A stretch of DNA of 64,000 nucleotides from Agitococcus sp. (lineage in GTDB: Bacteria; Pseudomonadota; Gammaproteobacteria; Pseudomonadales; Moraxellaceae), in contig JAUSLJ010000029.1 of NCBI GenBank assembly GCA_030646715.1, forward strand, positions 1 to 64,000. The letters run 5' to 3'. The translations under genes and the position numbers were made by a program. Of the stretch, positions 49,093-58,301 are shown in pieces. Below the pieces are notes generated by a model, which ran no database searches, was not told the origin of the DNA, and saw nothing but the letters and a program-made list of their open reading frames with translations. Numbering within the stretch: the first letter of the stretch is position 1; every line of letters begins with the position of its first letter.

Positions 49093-49634
49093 CTACGTGG
49101 ACTTTTTTACGTCTATTTCCAAGAATTTAGCTATAGGAATAGCCCATTGATAAGCAGCATCAAATGCTTCGCTCGGTGAGTGTTGAAATTCAAATTTTTT
49201 TAAAGACATCTTAGATTTATCTCCTACCAGCACGACAGATGCAAATGAACCTCGCCCTCCACCATAAGTTACATGCTCCAAAACTATATATTTTAGTTTA
49301 CCTAAAACAGTCGTCTTTCTAACTTGTCCTTTTTTATTGAGGCACTCTAAAATCCCACCTGTTTTATCTATCCTTAACGAAGATAAAAGACTAAACGCAT
49401 CTTTAAAATGTAAATTAAATATATATATGCTTAGCAAAAAATAACACATTAATACAATGCGCTCATAAAAAACTTCAAGACCAAGAATCATTAAAACAAA
49501 TAGGAAAAAAAAGAAAGAAAAAACAACAAATAAATAATAATAAACATAAAAAGCAACTTTAGGATTTTTAATAATAACAACTACCTCTACTTCAAAGATG
49601 ATTTCCTCTTCAAAAAAACTGATGAACTTTTCAT
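49093..49634 (-). pseudogene. Small membrane protein, apparently frameshifted at a T7 tract
   Basis: One frame encodes, from about 49647 to the stop at 49093, two hydrophobic helices and a soluble domain (GGILECLNKKGQVRKTT; YGGGRGSFASVVLVGDKSK), but its 5' part has no ATG, GTG or TTG. An ATG at 49634 in another frame reads MKSSSVFLKRK and soon stops. Adding one base to the run of seven T (plus-strand A7 at 49612-49618) joins them as MKSSSVFFEEEIIFEVEV, giving about 180 aa. It may be a sequencing slip, a phase-variable tract or a decayed gene. Otherwise an internal ATG at 49491 gives 132 aa. Family not recognised; the soluble part may be PH-like. Confidence 0.6.
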
Positions 49635-49756
49635 ATAAAAAGGCATCCTATACACAAACAAAATCAGTTTCAGAGAGTGTGTACTGCACACATGAATAAT
49701 CCCTAAGGAACGCCGAGTACTTATGTGAAATTCGTAGTTATATTCTTTGATATTAA

Positions 49757-49808
49757 CCGTTCAACTTGAGCCTGTCGAAGGGTAGTTCGACAAGCTCACC
49801 ACGAACGG
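49757..49808. repeat. REP-like element, family B (copy 3)
   Basis: TGAGCCTGTCGAA (49767-49779) and TTCGACAAGCTCA (49786-49798) with flanks CCGTTCAACT and CCACGAACGG. It lies just past the 3' end of the exporter operon. Confidence 0.8.
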
Positions 49809-49832
49809 TAAAACTGAACAAAACCTACATTA

Positions 49833-51053
49833 TTACTGATACCTCAACGCCTCAATAGGGTCTAACCTAGACGCTTTTAACGCAGGATAAAAACCAAAAA
49901 ACACGCCCGTAGTTGCCGAAATCACAAAAGCCAACACCACCGCATCTAAAGAAACAGTCACCGACATCGACCAAATCGAGCCAACTAACTTTGCCCCTGC
50001 CATACCAAAGAGTAAACCGAGCAAACCACCCGTTATTGAAATCATCAAAGACTCTAACAAAAACTGACTTAAGACATCGCGTTGACGCGCACCAATCGCC
50101 ATCCGAATACCAATTTCACGGGTACGCTCGGTCACGGAAACGAGCATGATATTCATAATACCAATACCACCCACAACTAACGAAATAGAGGCGATCGCGC
50201 CCAACAATAACGACATGGTACGGGCTATTTGCGCGGCGGAATCAGCCAACGCAGCCAGATTATTCAAAGAAAAATCCGCATCAGCCGTGGTGTCAATTTT
50301 GTGACGATCGCGCAGTAAAGCATCTATATCTAAGCCTAAATTGGTCATGACGTCATCAGAGGTAGCTTGCACTAAAATCATCCGCACCGAACTCCGCCAC
50401 CGATTGCCCGCTAAATAACGTTGCGCACTGGTCAGGGGAATAATCACGGTATCATCTTGATCGCGACCATCTAAACTTTGGCCTTTACTGGCTAAAACGC
50501 CGACAACATCAAATGAAGTGCGATTAATCCGCATCGACTGACCAATGGGATTTTCATCGCCAAATAAATTCGTCGCTACCGACGCGCCAATCAACGCCAC
50601 ACGTCGTGAAGAACGCACATCACTGTCATCAAAGGCCGTGCCTTGAGCCACTTGCCAACCGCGAGCGATGAGATAATCAGGTGTACTGCCATAAACGTCA
50701 CTGTTCCAATTCGACGCACCATAGACTAATTGCTGTTTGGCTTGAACCACAGGCGCAGTGACGTTCACACCGTCTAATTCCGCAATCGCCGTCGCATCAC
50801 TGGCGGTTAAGGTATTGGATGCGCCACTGCCCGAGCGTATGCCACCTGAATTCGCCGAGCCTGCCAAAATAATAAATAAATGACTGCCCATCGAATCAAT
50901 GGTTTTTTGCACTGAGTCGCGCGCCGTTTGGCCAATCGCCAACATCAACACCACCGAAGCCACGCCAATCATCATCCCTAACATCGTTAAAAAACTACGC
51001 ATCCGATTAGCAGACATCGCCACCAATGCTTCATAGAGCATTTGTCTTAACAT
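49833..51053 (-). CDS. MacB-type ABC transporter permease
   Basis: 406 aa from the ATG at 51053, with AGGAG 6 nt upstream. One N-terminal membrane helix (about 20-42), a large periplasmic MacB core domain (about 45-270) and three C-terminal helices, the FtsX/MacB fold; GGIGIMNIMLVSVTERTREI and EIGIRMAIGARQRDVL are the coupling region. E. coli MacB carries the ATPase in the same chain; here it is the separate preceding gene, overlapping by 7 bp. Works as a mechanotransmitter driving export through the MacA-like and TolC-like partners. Confidence 0.92.
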   Translation of the reverse strand: MLRQMLYEALVAMSANRMRSFLTMLGMMIGVASVVLMLAIGQTARDSVQKTIDSMGSHLFIILAGSANSGGIRSGSGASNTLTASDATAIAELDGVNVTAPVVQAKQQLVYGASNWNSDVYGSTPDYLIARGWQVAQGTAFDDSDVRSSRRVALIGASVATNLFGDENPIGQSMRINRTSFDVVGVLASKGQSLDGRDQDDTVIIPLTSAQRYLAGNRWRSSVRMILVQATSDDVMTNLGLDIDALLRDRHKIDTTADADFSLNNLAALADSAAQIARTMSLLLGAIASISLVVGGIGIMNIMLVSVTERTREIGIRMAIGARQRDVLSQFLLESLMISITGGLLGLLFGMAGAKLVGSIWSMSVTVSLDAVVLAFVISATTGVFFGFYPALKASRLDPIEALRYQ

Positions 51054-51754
51054 GGCCAACTCCTATTGCTAATGGCAATGTCTTCCACCACTTCGCCATC
51101 ACTAAAACGAATCAAACGTTTGGCAAATGTGGCAATATCCTGTTCGTGAGTCACCAAAATCACGGTAATGCCTTCATCGTTAAGCTGACAAAATAACGAC
51201 ATCACTTCGGCACTGGTTTTAGTGTCTAAATTGCCTGTCGGTTCATCGGCTAAAATTAACGTAGGATTGTTGACTAAGGCACGGGCAATGGCGACTCGTT
51301 GCTGTTGGCCACCCGAAATTTGATTCGGGCGATGATGAAAAAAACGCGCCAAACCGACTTTTTCGAGCATTTTTTCGGCTCGTTGTTGCCGTTCTGCGCG
51401 CCCCACTTGGGCATACACTAAGGGCAAAGCGACATTATCGGCCAATGTAGTCCGTGATAATAAATTGAAGCCTTGAAAGACAAAGCCAATCACGCGGTTA
51501 CGCAATTTAGCCAACGCGTCTTTGTCTAAGTTTGCCACCACTTGCCCTGCTAAACGATACTCCCCCGAACTGGCTTTATCTAAACAACCCAAAATATTCA
51601 TAAAGGTGGATTTACCCGAACCCGACGCACCCATAATGGCGACAAATTCCCCTTGCTGAATATCCATATTAATGCCGTGCAATACAGGAATTTCTCCTGC
51701 TTCGGTATAATACGTTTTTGCTAATTCGCGTACCTCAATAAGAGTTTCAGTCAT
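51047..51754 (-). CDS. MacB/LolD-type ABC transporter ATPase
   Basis: 235 aa. Walker [11 protein letters not shown] loop FVFQGFNLL, signature [15 protein letters not shown], Walker [13 protein letters not shown] and H loop VTHEQ are all intact. Its start overlaps the adaptor stop (TAATG) and its end overlaps the permease start, so the three are translationally coupled. Powers the tripartite exporter. Confidence 0.94.
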   Translation of the reverse strand: MTETLIEVRELAKTYYTEAGEIPVLHGINMDIQQGEFVAIMGASGSGKSTFMNILGCLDKASSGEYRLAGQVVANLDKDALAKLRNRVIGFVFQGFNLLSRTTLADNVALPLVYAQVGRAERQQRAEKMLEKVGLARFFHHRPNQISGGQQQRVAIARALVNNPTLILADEPTGNLDTKTSAEVMSLFCQLNDEGITVILVTHEQDIATFAKRLIRFSDGEVVEDIAISNRSWPC

Positions 51755-52926
51755 TACAAGCCTCGCATTGGAGCGGCTTTGGCGGTAGTGCTTTGGCTAT
51801 CACTGACGACAACAGACGTTCCTTCTTTCAGCTCACTACCCAATACTTCGGTAAATTTGCCATCACTAATACCAGTTTTGAATTTAATGTCTTTCAACTC
51901 GCCTTGAACAACAGTATAGACTTTCGCCATGCCACTGCGGCCACCTTTACGAGCCGTTTTTACGGTATCGGTATTGGTAGCCACTGCTTTTTTATCTTTG
52001 GCGATGGTCGGTTTAAAACGTAAGGCGGCATTCGGCACTAGCAAAACGTTGCTGCGTTCTTCTAAAACAATATCGACATAAGCAGTCATACCCGGTAACA
52101 GTTTTAAGTCGGGATTAGCTACATCAATAACAACGTCATAAGTGACGACATTTTGCAAAGTAGTTGGATTTAAGCGAATCTGACGAACAACACCTTGATA
52201 GTTTTCATTGGGAAACGCATCGACCCGAAAACTCGCCGTTTGCCCAGTTTTTAACTTGCCTAAATCCGCCTCCGAAAAACTAGCATTGATTTGCATCTTC
52301 GTTAAATCTTGGGCAATTTTAATTAAGGTCGGCGTTTGAAAACTGGCAGCAACGGTTTGACCCTCATCGACGCTACGGTCAATCACTACGCCAGAGACAG
52401 GCGAACGAATCACGGTATTGGCGACATTAATGCTATCGGTTTGCACTTGCGCTTGCACTTGGGCTTTTTGTGCCATATTGGCGACGACATCTGCTTCGGC
52501 ATCGTCTAATTCTTGACGCGAAATATACTGCTGCTGAAACAACTCTCTCATCCGTTTAGCTTTGGTTTGGGAAAGTGCCAACTTAGCATTAGCACTGTTT
52601 AACGAGGCTTGACTTTGGGCTAACTTCGCTTGGGTTAAATCGGTGTTTAGCTCCAACAACACTTGGTTTTCTTTGACTTGAGAATTAAAGTCAACATACA
52701 GCTTTTCGACTGTACCCGATACTTGCGTACCGACACTAACGAAACGAACAGGATTTAATGTTCCCGTTGCACTCACGGTTTGCGCAACATCACCACGACC
52801 AAGTGTTAATGTCCGATAACGTTGGCTATCAACAGGTTTTTTCCATGTGGAATAGCCCCAAAATGCTAATACGGCGACTGCCACAACCACCACCAAAGAG
52901 ATGACTAAGCGTTTAGATAATTTCAT
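51754..52926 (-). CDS. MacA-like periplasmic adaptor (HlyD family)
   Basis: 390 aa. N-terminal membrane anchor (about 8-26), lipoyl half-motif, alpha-helical hairpin (about 95-165, ALAQSQASLNSANAKLAL in type), second lipoyl half VIRSPVSGVVIDRSVDEGQT, beta-barrel and membrane-proximal domains. Bridges the MacB-like pump to the TolC-like duct. The ATG overlaps the tolC-like stop by 4 bp. Confidence 0.92.
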   Translation of the reverse strand: MKLSKRLVISLVVVVAVAVLAFWGYSTWKKPVDSQRYRTLTLGRGDVAQTVSATGTLNPVRFVSVGTQVSGTVEKLYVDFNSQVKENQVLLELNTDLTQAKLAQSQASLNSANAKLALSQTKAKRMRELFQQQYISRQELDDAEADVVANMAQKAQVQAQVQTDSINVANTVIRSPVSGVVIDRSVDEGQTVAASFQTPTLIKIAQDLTKMQINASFSEADLGKLKTGQTASFRVDAFPNENYQGVVRQIRLNPTTLQNVVTYDVVIDVANPDLKLLPGMTAYVDIVLEERSNVLLVPNAALRFKPTIAKDKKAVATNTDTVKTARKGGRSGMAKVYTVVQGELKDIKFKTGISDGKFTEVLGSELKEGTSVVVSDSQSTTAKAAPMRGL

Positions 52927-54269
52927 GGTTGTGTACTCTCAACGGCGGAGGTAAATTCGGTAGTAGGAAGGGATTTTTGACCAAGGGCATACGCCAATTG
53001 AGTGCGCGCCACCAACCAATCATAACGAGCAGCAACCCATTGTTGATGACTATTGGCGAGCTGACTTTGCGCGTTTAGCACCTCCAACATCGTGCCAACG
53101 CCCGCATCATAACGACCAATAGCCACTTTGGCAGCTTTGTCGCTACTGTCTAAACTTTCTTGCGCTGCTTGAATGGTTTCTTGCGCCGACTGTGCACTAT
53201 AAAACGCTTGCCAAGCTTGCTGCTCAATGGTCTGTTGACTACGCGACAATGCTGCTACTTTGGCATTTTTTTGGGCTTCACTTTGGCGAACACGCGCTTG
53301 TTTCCCACCACCTAAATCAAACGGCACATCAACCGTTAAACCAACACTGCCCGAAGTTTGGTTATTGCCTGAACTTTCTTGCAAACCTGTACTCGCACTG
53401 ATACTCACTGTTGGTTTGTTGGCGGATTGCGCCGAGAGAATTGCCTTTTCAGCCGCCACGACAGAAGCTTGCGCGGCTTTAATCTCCGAACGATTGGCCA
53501 CTGCCTGCGTTAATAAAGATTCAACATCTTGAGTGGCAAATGGTAAATCGGTAGGAATATCTTTAATGGGCGCGATGGATGGTAATAAGGTCGGTTTTAA
53601 CCCCATTGCAAAAGCCAATTGTCCGCGACTGGTAGCAAGTTGGCTATTCGCTTGCACTTGCGTTAAGCGCGCTTGCGCATGGGCGGCTTTCGCTTGCAAC
53701 ACGTCCAAAGGCGTGCCTGTACCTACTTTATAACGCGCTTCGGCACTGCTGACGCTTTTTGTCGTTGCCAATAACGTTTGCTGAGCGGCTTCAATTTGCC
53801 CTTGTGCTTTTAAAACAGCCAAGTAAGCATTCACAATATCGCGACTTAAGGTTGCCACCGTTGTATCCACATTAAACTGTGCCGATGTGAGTAAGGCTTG
53901 TGCTTGCCCTTGTTCGGCATCACGCTGACCAAAATCAAATAACACATAGGACAGTCGAGCCTGCGCGCCTAGTGAATTGTTGCTATTACCATCAGAACGA
54001 CTACTTGTGGCACTGCCCTGCACACTAAGATTGGGATAGCGACTATCATTAGCTATCATCAATGCTTGCTGTTGCGCGTTTAACTGCGCCCAAACTTCTT
54101 GGGTATTGGGGTTTTGGCACAAACCATAACTGATTGCCGCATCAAGACTTAGGTTCTTCGCGGGTAATACTGCTTGGCATGAGGGATTATAGTCAGTTGC
54201 ACCAACAGACAGGCCGCTAAACAACAATGCACAGGCCAATAGGGTGCGTGTATAAATAAAACAAGTCAT
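52923..54269 (-). CDS. TolC-family outer-membrane efflux protein
   Basis: 448 aa. Signal peptide cleaved near VGA-T, then two structural repeats of the OEP family, each with long helices and beta strands (ISYGLCQNPNTQEVWAQ; ARLSYVLFDFGQRDAEQ; VPFDLGGGKQARVRQSEAQK; YDAGVGTMLEVLNAQSQL). Forms the trimeric outer-membrane duct. First gene of the four-gene exporter operon (duct, adaptor, ATPase, permease). The substrate is unknown; macrolides, peptides, siderophores and lipids are all possible for this class. Confidence 0.92.
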   Translation of the reverse strand: MTCFIYTRTLLACALLFSGLSVGATDYNPSCQAVLPAKNLSLDAAISYGLCQNPNTQEVWAQLNAQQQALMIANDSRYPNLSVQGSATSSRSDGNSNNSLGAQARLSYVLFDFGQRDAEQGQAQALLTSAQFNVDTTVATLSRDIVNAYLAVLKAQGQIEAAQQTLLATTKSVSSAEARYKVGTGTPLDVLQAKAAHAQARLTQVQANSQLATSRGQLAFAMGLKPTLLPSIAPIKDIPTDLPFATQDVESLLTQAVANRSEIKAAQASVVAAEKAILSAQSANKPTVSISASTGLQESSGNNQTSGSVGLTVDVPFDLGGGKQARVRQSEAQKNAKVAALSRSQQTIEQQAWQAFYSAQSAQETIQAAQESLDSSDKAAKVAIGRYDAGVGTMLEVLNAQSQLANSHQQWVAARYDWLVARTQLAYALGQKSLPTTEFTSAVESTQP

Positions 54270-54481
54270 AACATCACGACCATTTGATAGTTACTTAGCA
54301 TTGGGCTAAGTCAAATTGAGCTTGATAATAGAAAAGTGGCTGGCGGAAAGCTGGCGAGAATAATGCTACACATTAAAAGTGAAAACTTTCCGATAGAATA
54401 TAATAGGTTTTGTGCGGTTTATGATGTTTTTTGTATTTTCCCGCTCTGTCTAATACTTTTTTAACCAATGGTTGCGTCTTG

Positions 54482-55276
54482 ATGGATTACATTTTGCTGT
54501 ATTTATTGTTGGGTTGTTTTTCGGGTTTTGTTGCAGGCTTATTTGGTATCGGTGGTGGCATGGTCATCGTGCCCGTATTGGTGTTTAGTTTTCAAGCACA
54601 GGGACTTAGTCCAACGATCTTGACTCACCTAGCCATTGGTACATCATTAGCAACTATCATAGTTACCTCTATCAGCGCGGTTTTGGCACATCATCAACGG
54701 GGAGCGGTGTTATGGCCTGTCGTCAAAAAATTGGCAATCGGTTTATTAATCGGCTCAGTCATTGGTGCACAAATCGCTCATGCTATTCCCGCTCGCCAAC
54801 TCGAAATAATTATTGGATGTTTCGCTTTATTAACTGCCGCACAAATGTTTACAGGCTATAAAGGTAGACTAGGTGATATTCCTCTACCTAAAACCGCAGG
54901 ATTAGCAACGGCAGGTGGAGGCATTGGTATCGCCTCCGCTATTTTTGGTATTGGTGGTGGCACATTTACCGTGCCGTATTTAACCTTGCATGGTGTTGGT
55001 ATGGCCAATGCAGTGGCAAGTGCTTCGGCTTGTGGCTTACCGATTGCTTTCGCTGGTGCAGTGGGTTTTATTTATGCGGGATGGCACGAGGCTTTGTTAC
55101 CTTCAGGCGCAATCGGTTTTGTTTATTTACCTGCGTTTGTTGGTATTAGTATCACCAGTTTAATTTTTGCGCGTGTGGGCGCAACACTTGCACATCGTTT
55201 ACCCGCAGATACACTTAAAAAGTTATTTGCCTGTTTATTAGTGTTGGTTGGTATTACGTTTATTATTGGTCATTAA
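54482..55276 (+). CDS. TauE/SafE-family sulfite/anion exporter
   Basis: 264 aa from the ATG at 54482 (MDYILLYLLL). About eight membrane helices in two similar halves, each with the family's Gly-rich loop: GLFGIGGGMVIVPVL (about 22-36) and IFGIGGGTFTVPYL (about 160-173). Such proteins export sulfite, sulfoacetate or related anions, though most members are uncharacterised. Single gene; 31 bp later the rhomboid-like gene starts in the same direction and may be co-transcribed. Confidence 0.9.
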   Translation: MDYILLYLLLGCFSGFVAGLFGIGGGMVIVPVLVFSFQAQGLSPTILTHLAIGTSLATIIVTSISAVLAHHQRGAVLWPVVKKLAIGLLIGSVIGAQIAHAIPARQLEIIIGCFALLTAAQMFTGYKGRLGDIPLPKTAGLATAGGGIGIASAIFGIGGGTFTVPYLTLHGVGMANAVASASACGLPIAFAGAVGFIYAGWHEALLPSGAIGFVYLPAFVGISITSLIFARVGATLAHRLPADTLKKLFACLLVLVGITFIIGH

Positions 55277-55307
55277 CGACTTCATCAAAGAATATAGAAG
55301 ACAGATT

Positions 55308-56762
55308 ATGTTACTCGCTCCTACAGATAAGCCATTTGACTATCGTCAACCACCCCGTTTAAGTTTGGGATTGGCCGCTTTATTGTTGGTTTTGTTTGCT
55401 TGGTTAACGCCGAGTGACAATGAGCGTATGTCATTTCTCAATGATTATTATGCAGAACACCTGCTCAAAGTGGAATGGCCGCTTTACCCTACCCACCTGT
55501 TACAAAGCAAACAAGTCGCGACGCTCGACAAACTTAAAGCCGCCTATCAAAACAATGAAGATAAAGTATTAACAGCACAAATGGGGTTTGATCGAGACTT
55601 TACGGACAGTATTACTAACAGTGGCCGCGATTTTTTAGAGCCAGAAATATTTAGCCAATGGCAACAAGATCGCCAACAATTTAATCAACAACGCGACCAA
55701 TTACGCTCAGTGGTTTTAGGTTTAGACCCTCAACGTTTTCGTCCTATTACTTATTTCACTTACGCGTTCCTCGATAATAACTCGCTTAATGTCTTGGCAT
55801 CCGCCATGTTGCTATTATTAGTGGGTATGGCTATTGAATGGGCAATGGGCAGTGGTGCATTACTATCGGCATGGTTGGTAGGCAGTTTATGTGCAGGAAT
55901 ATCATTTAGCATCACCCACTTTTATAGTGTGACACCACTCATTGGCAGTGCGGGTGCTATTTCAGGGGTACTTGGATTAGCTTTTATGCACTTCCGTCAT
56001 GCCAACAGCCTGACGGTGATGGGCACGCAGACTAAGCTCGGCGGCTGGTTATTTTTAGGTTTATTTATTCTTTTAACGGCCTTCAACTTTTTAAATAGTC
56101 AGTTTGATATGGGTATTGCCATTGGTTTAGGCGCGGCATTTATCAGTGGCATCATTGTTTGTATCGCTTACCACCGTTGGTTTACTGCCAACGAGCCAAC
56201 AGAAGACCAACAAGCTCTTATTATTCACGACGAAATGCCTGCCGATGAACTATATCGTCACGAGCTGCATAGTGCTTTACAAAAAATCAGCCTCATGCAA
56301 TTTACGGCTGCCGAACGCCAATTGCGCGAACTTGCAGAAAAATATCCACAAGATAAACGCATTCTAGAACACTGTTATCACTTACTAAAATTCAAACCCG
56401 CTGAATTAGAGTTTGAAGAATTAGCCTGCGGTTTGTTTGCCTTACCGAATCAACCCGCCGCTAATCATTTGGTATTGAATATTTATAATGACTACAAACG
56501 TCGCAGTAAAACTTTTGTAGCTCTAGACTCCGATACTTGCCTTCAATTAGCGATGCGCTTTGCTCGTATTCAAGCGTTTAAAGAAGCCGAAGACGCTTTT
56601 AAACGCAGTCTAGAGTCAAAACGTTCATCAACTCTACTGAAAAAAGCCGCGCTTGCCCTCAGTCAAGCCTTTACTGCCCAACAACAAGAGCAACGCGCTC
56701 AATACTACCAACGGATAGCTAATGAAGGGGTAAAGAACTCAGCAGCCAATGAAAACAGCTAG
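55308..56762 (+). CDS. Rhomboid-like membrane protein without catalytic residues, TPR-like tail
   Basis: 484 aa from the ATG at 55308. One helix (about 20-34), a charged loop, then a six-helix rhomboid-type domain (about 140-300). The active-site motif GASG reads G213-S-A-G216 in PLIGSAGAISGVLG, so the nucleophile position is Ala. The helix that should hold the catalytic His (FDMGIAIGLGAAFISG) has none, and the usual His..Asn of the second helix is absent. So it is probably an inactive, iRhom-like protein. Residues about 325-484 are helical TPR-like repeats (MQFTAAERQLRELAEKYPQD). Its 3' end overlaps the convergent zinc-finger gene by 4 bp. Confidence 0.75.
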   Translation: MLLAPTDKPFDYRQPPRLSLGLAALLLVLFAWLTPSDNERMSFLNDYYAEHLLKVEWPLYPTHLLQSKQVATLDKLKAAYQNNEDKVLTAQMGFDRDFTDSITNSGRDFLEPEIFSQWQQDRQQFNQQRDQLRSVVLGLDPQRFRPITYFTYAFLDNNSLNVLASAMLLLLVGMAIEWAMGSGALLSAWLVGSLCAGISFSITHFYSVTPLIGSAGAISGVLGLAFMHFRHANSLTVMGTQTKLGGWLFLGLFILLTAFNFLNSQFDMGIAIGLGAAFISGIIVCIAYHRWFTANEPTEDQQALIIHDEMPADELYRHELHSALQKISLMQFTAAERQLRELAEKYPQDKRILEHCYHLLKFKPAELEFEELACGLFALPNQPAANHLVLNIYNDYKRRSKTFVALDSDTCLQLAMRFARIQAFKEAEDAFKRSLESKRSSTLLKKAALALSQAFTAQQQEQRAQYYQRIANEGVKNSAANENS

Positions 56763-58177
56763 TCCATAAAGTCATTTTTAGGCTTACCACCCAATTGCCG
56801 CCAAAAATGCTCTATTTGCGGATGTCGTGGATGCTTTTTAAAACGTAAAACCAAATACTCCAGTATTTCTAAAGCGTCATGCTTTTCATTCATTTTGTCG
56901 TAGAGCAACTTTGCCAACAGCAAATAAGCTTCTGGCAAATTCGCATAATGAGGCGAGTCTTTGTGCATATCTCGCAACAAACTCACCGCACGCGGGTAGT
57001 CCTTTTGCTCGGCACACGCTTTCGCCAACTCAAAACACATATCAGGCGTTTGTGGCCGAAAATCAGGGATTAAAAACTGCAACTTAATCAACACTTGTAA
57101 GGCCAAGGAATGCTGGCCTGTTTCCAATAAAGCTTCTAAATAACTGGTCGCTTGATACGGAATTTGCTCTTTATCCTGCATAAACACTAATAACTGATAA
57201 TAACGCTCTTGAATTTCAGGATTTTTCTTTTGTTTTTCGGCAACGACTTTCATCAACGCGGCCGCACGGTCATATAAACCCTCTTTAAGATAAACTTCTA
57301 AACGCGCCGCTTGATTATCGAGTTTACGATTAACGACACGTTTTTTATTTCTCTTACCCAAAACTTCAAAGTGCAATGGTTTTTGAAATTGAAACAAGGC
57401 ATAACCAGTAACTGCCATCATCACCCACAAGCCATAACCGTAAAGCCCTTGTTTTAAACCCTGCAAACCACCAACGGGCAAAATATCGGCCATTAAATTA
57501 GTCACAGCATAAATTACTGCAAATAACACCACAGCAATACCTGCCAACGGTACATACATGAGTTGCATTGCACCCCAAATATGCAACCAAGCATGATGCT
57601 GCCATAACGAACTCATGGATTTATCTATGGCCACCGCCATCAACATAACGGGAGCCAAGACGAGCAATAAACCGCTAATCACGGTTGCCGCCACCACAGA
57701 CTTCAACGCTAAAATTCCTAAGAGCACAAAGACCAAAGCAACGATCACACTCACTTCTAGTGCTAATTTACTGATAGATTGGCTAATATTTTGTAGCGTT
57801 GGCAACTTTAAGTTTCCTGTGGCCGTATGCTGCAATAATGCCCAACCATAAACTGACAAGACAAAATACGCACCACCAGCAATAGGCAATAACAAACCAC
57901 TAGGCGCAAGCGTCGGCAACACAACCATTAACAATAGGCATAAAATACCCATCGGATTGAAAGCTAAACGCATAAAATCAGTATAATGCTGCCAAAATGG
58001 AGCAATCGCGGCACTATGACTAATGGACGTTAGTGGCTGATTACAGAGCAAACAATTGGGTGTATTTTCCATTTCTCCTGTCATGTGCGTGCAATCATCA
58101 CACACACTGATATGACAAGCGGGACAATGCCACGTCGCTGAAACTAAGGGATGATACTTGCAATAATCAGTTGCCAT
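56759..58177 (-). CDS. Membrane protein with N-terminal zinc-finger and C-terminal TPRs
   Basis: 472 aa from the ATG at 58177 (MATDYCKYHP); an in-frame ATG at 58222 is an alternative and neither has a clear ribosome site. The N-terminus has a B-box-like metal-binding pattern: C6, H9, C18, C21, C26, C29, C42, C45. Then about six membrane helices (about 60-285) and a cytosolic TPR-like tail (DRAAALMKVVAEKQKKNPEI; RAVSLLRDMHKDSPHYANL). No enzyme motif. The layout of membrane domain plus TPR tail parallels the convergent rhomboid-like protein, hinting at a common role, but that is only inference. Confidence 0.72.
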   Translation of the reverse strand: MATDYCKYHPLVSATWHCPACHISVCDDCTHMTGEMENTPNCLLCNQPLTSISHSAAIAPFWQHYTDFMRLAFNPMGILCLLLMVVLPTLAPSGLLLPIAGGAYFVLSVYGWALLQHTATGNLKLPTLQNISQSISKLALEVSVIVALVFVLLGILALKSVVAATVISGLLLVLAPVMLMAVAIDKSMSSLWQHHAWLHIWGAMQLMYVPLAGIAVVLFAVIYAVTNLMADILPVGGLQGLKQGLYGYGLWVMMAVTGYALFQFQKPLHFEVLGKRNKKRVVNRKLDNQAARLEVYLKEGLYDRAAALMKVVAEKQKKNPEIQERYYQLLVFMQDKEQIPYQATSYLEALLETGQHSLALQVLIKLQFLIPDFRPQTPDMCFELAKACAEQKDYPRAVSLLRDMHKDSPHYANLPEAYLLLAKLLYDKMNEKHDALEILEYLVLRFKKHPRHPQIEHFWRQLGGKPKNDFMD

Positions 58178-58301
58178 GTTATGCGCACTTTTTTGTTGAG
58201 ATAGCTCAAACAAAAATACCATTTTTACGAAGTCATTCCTATCCGTTCAACGGTCGCAGATTGTACTTTGAGACAGCCATCACTGCTTTGAGAGCCGCAC
58301 C

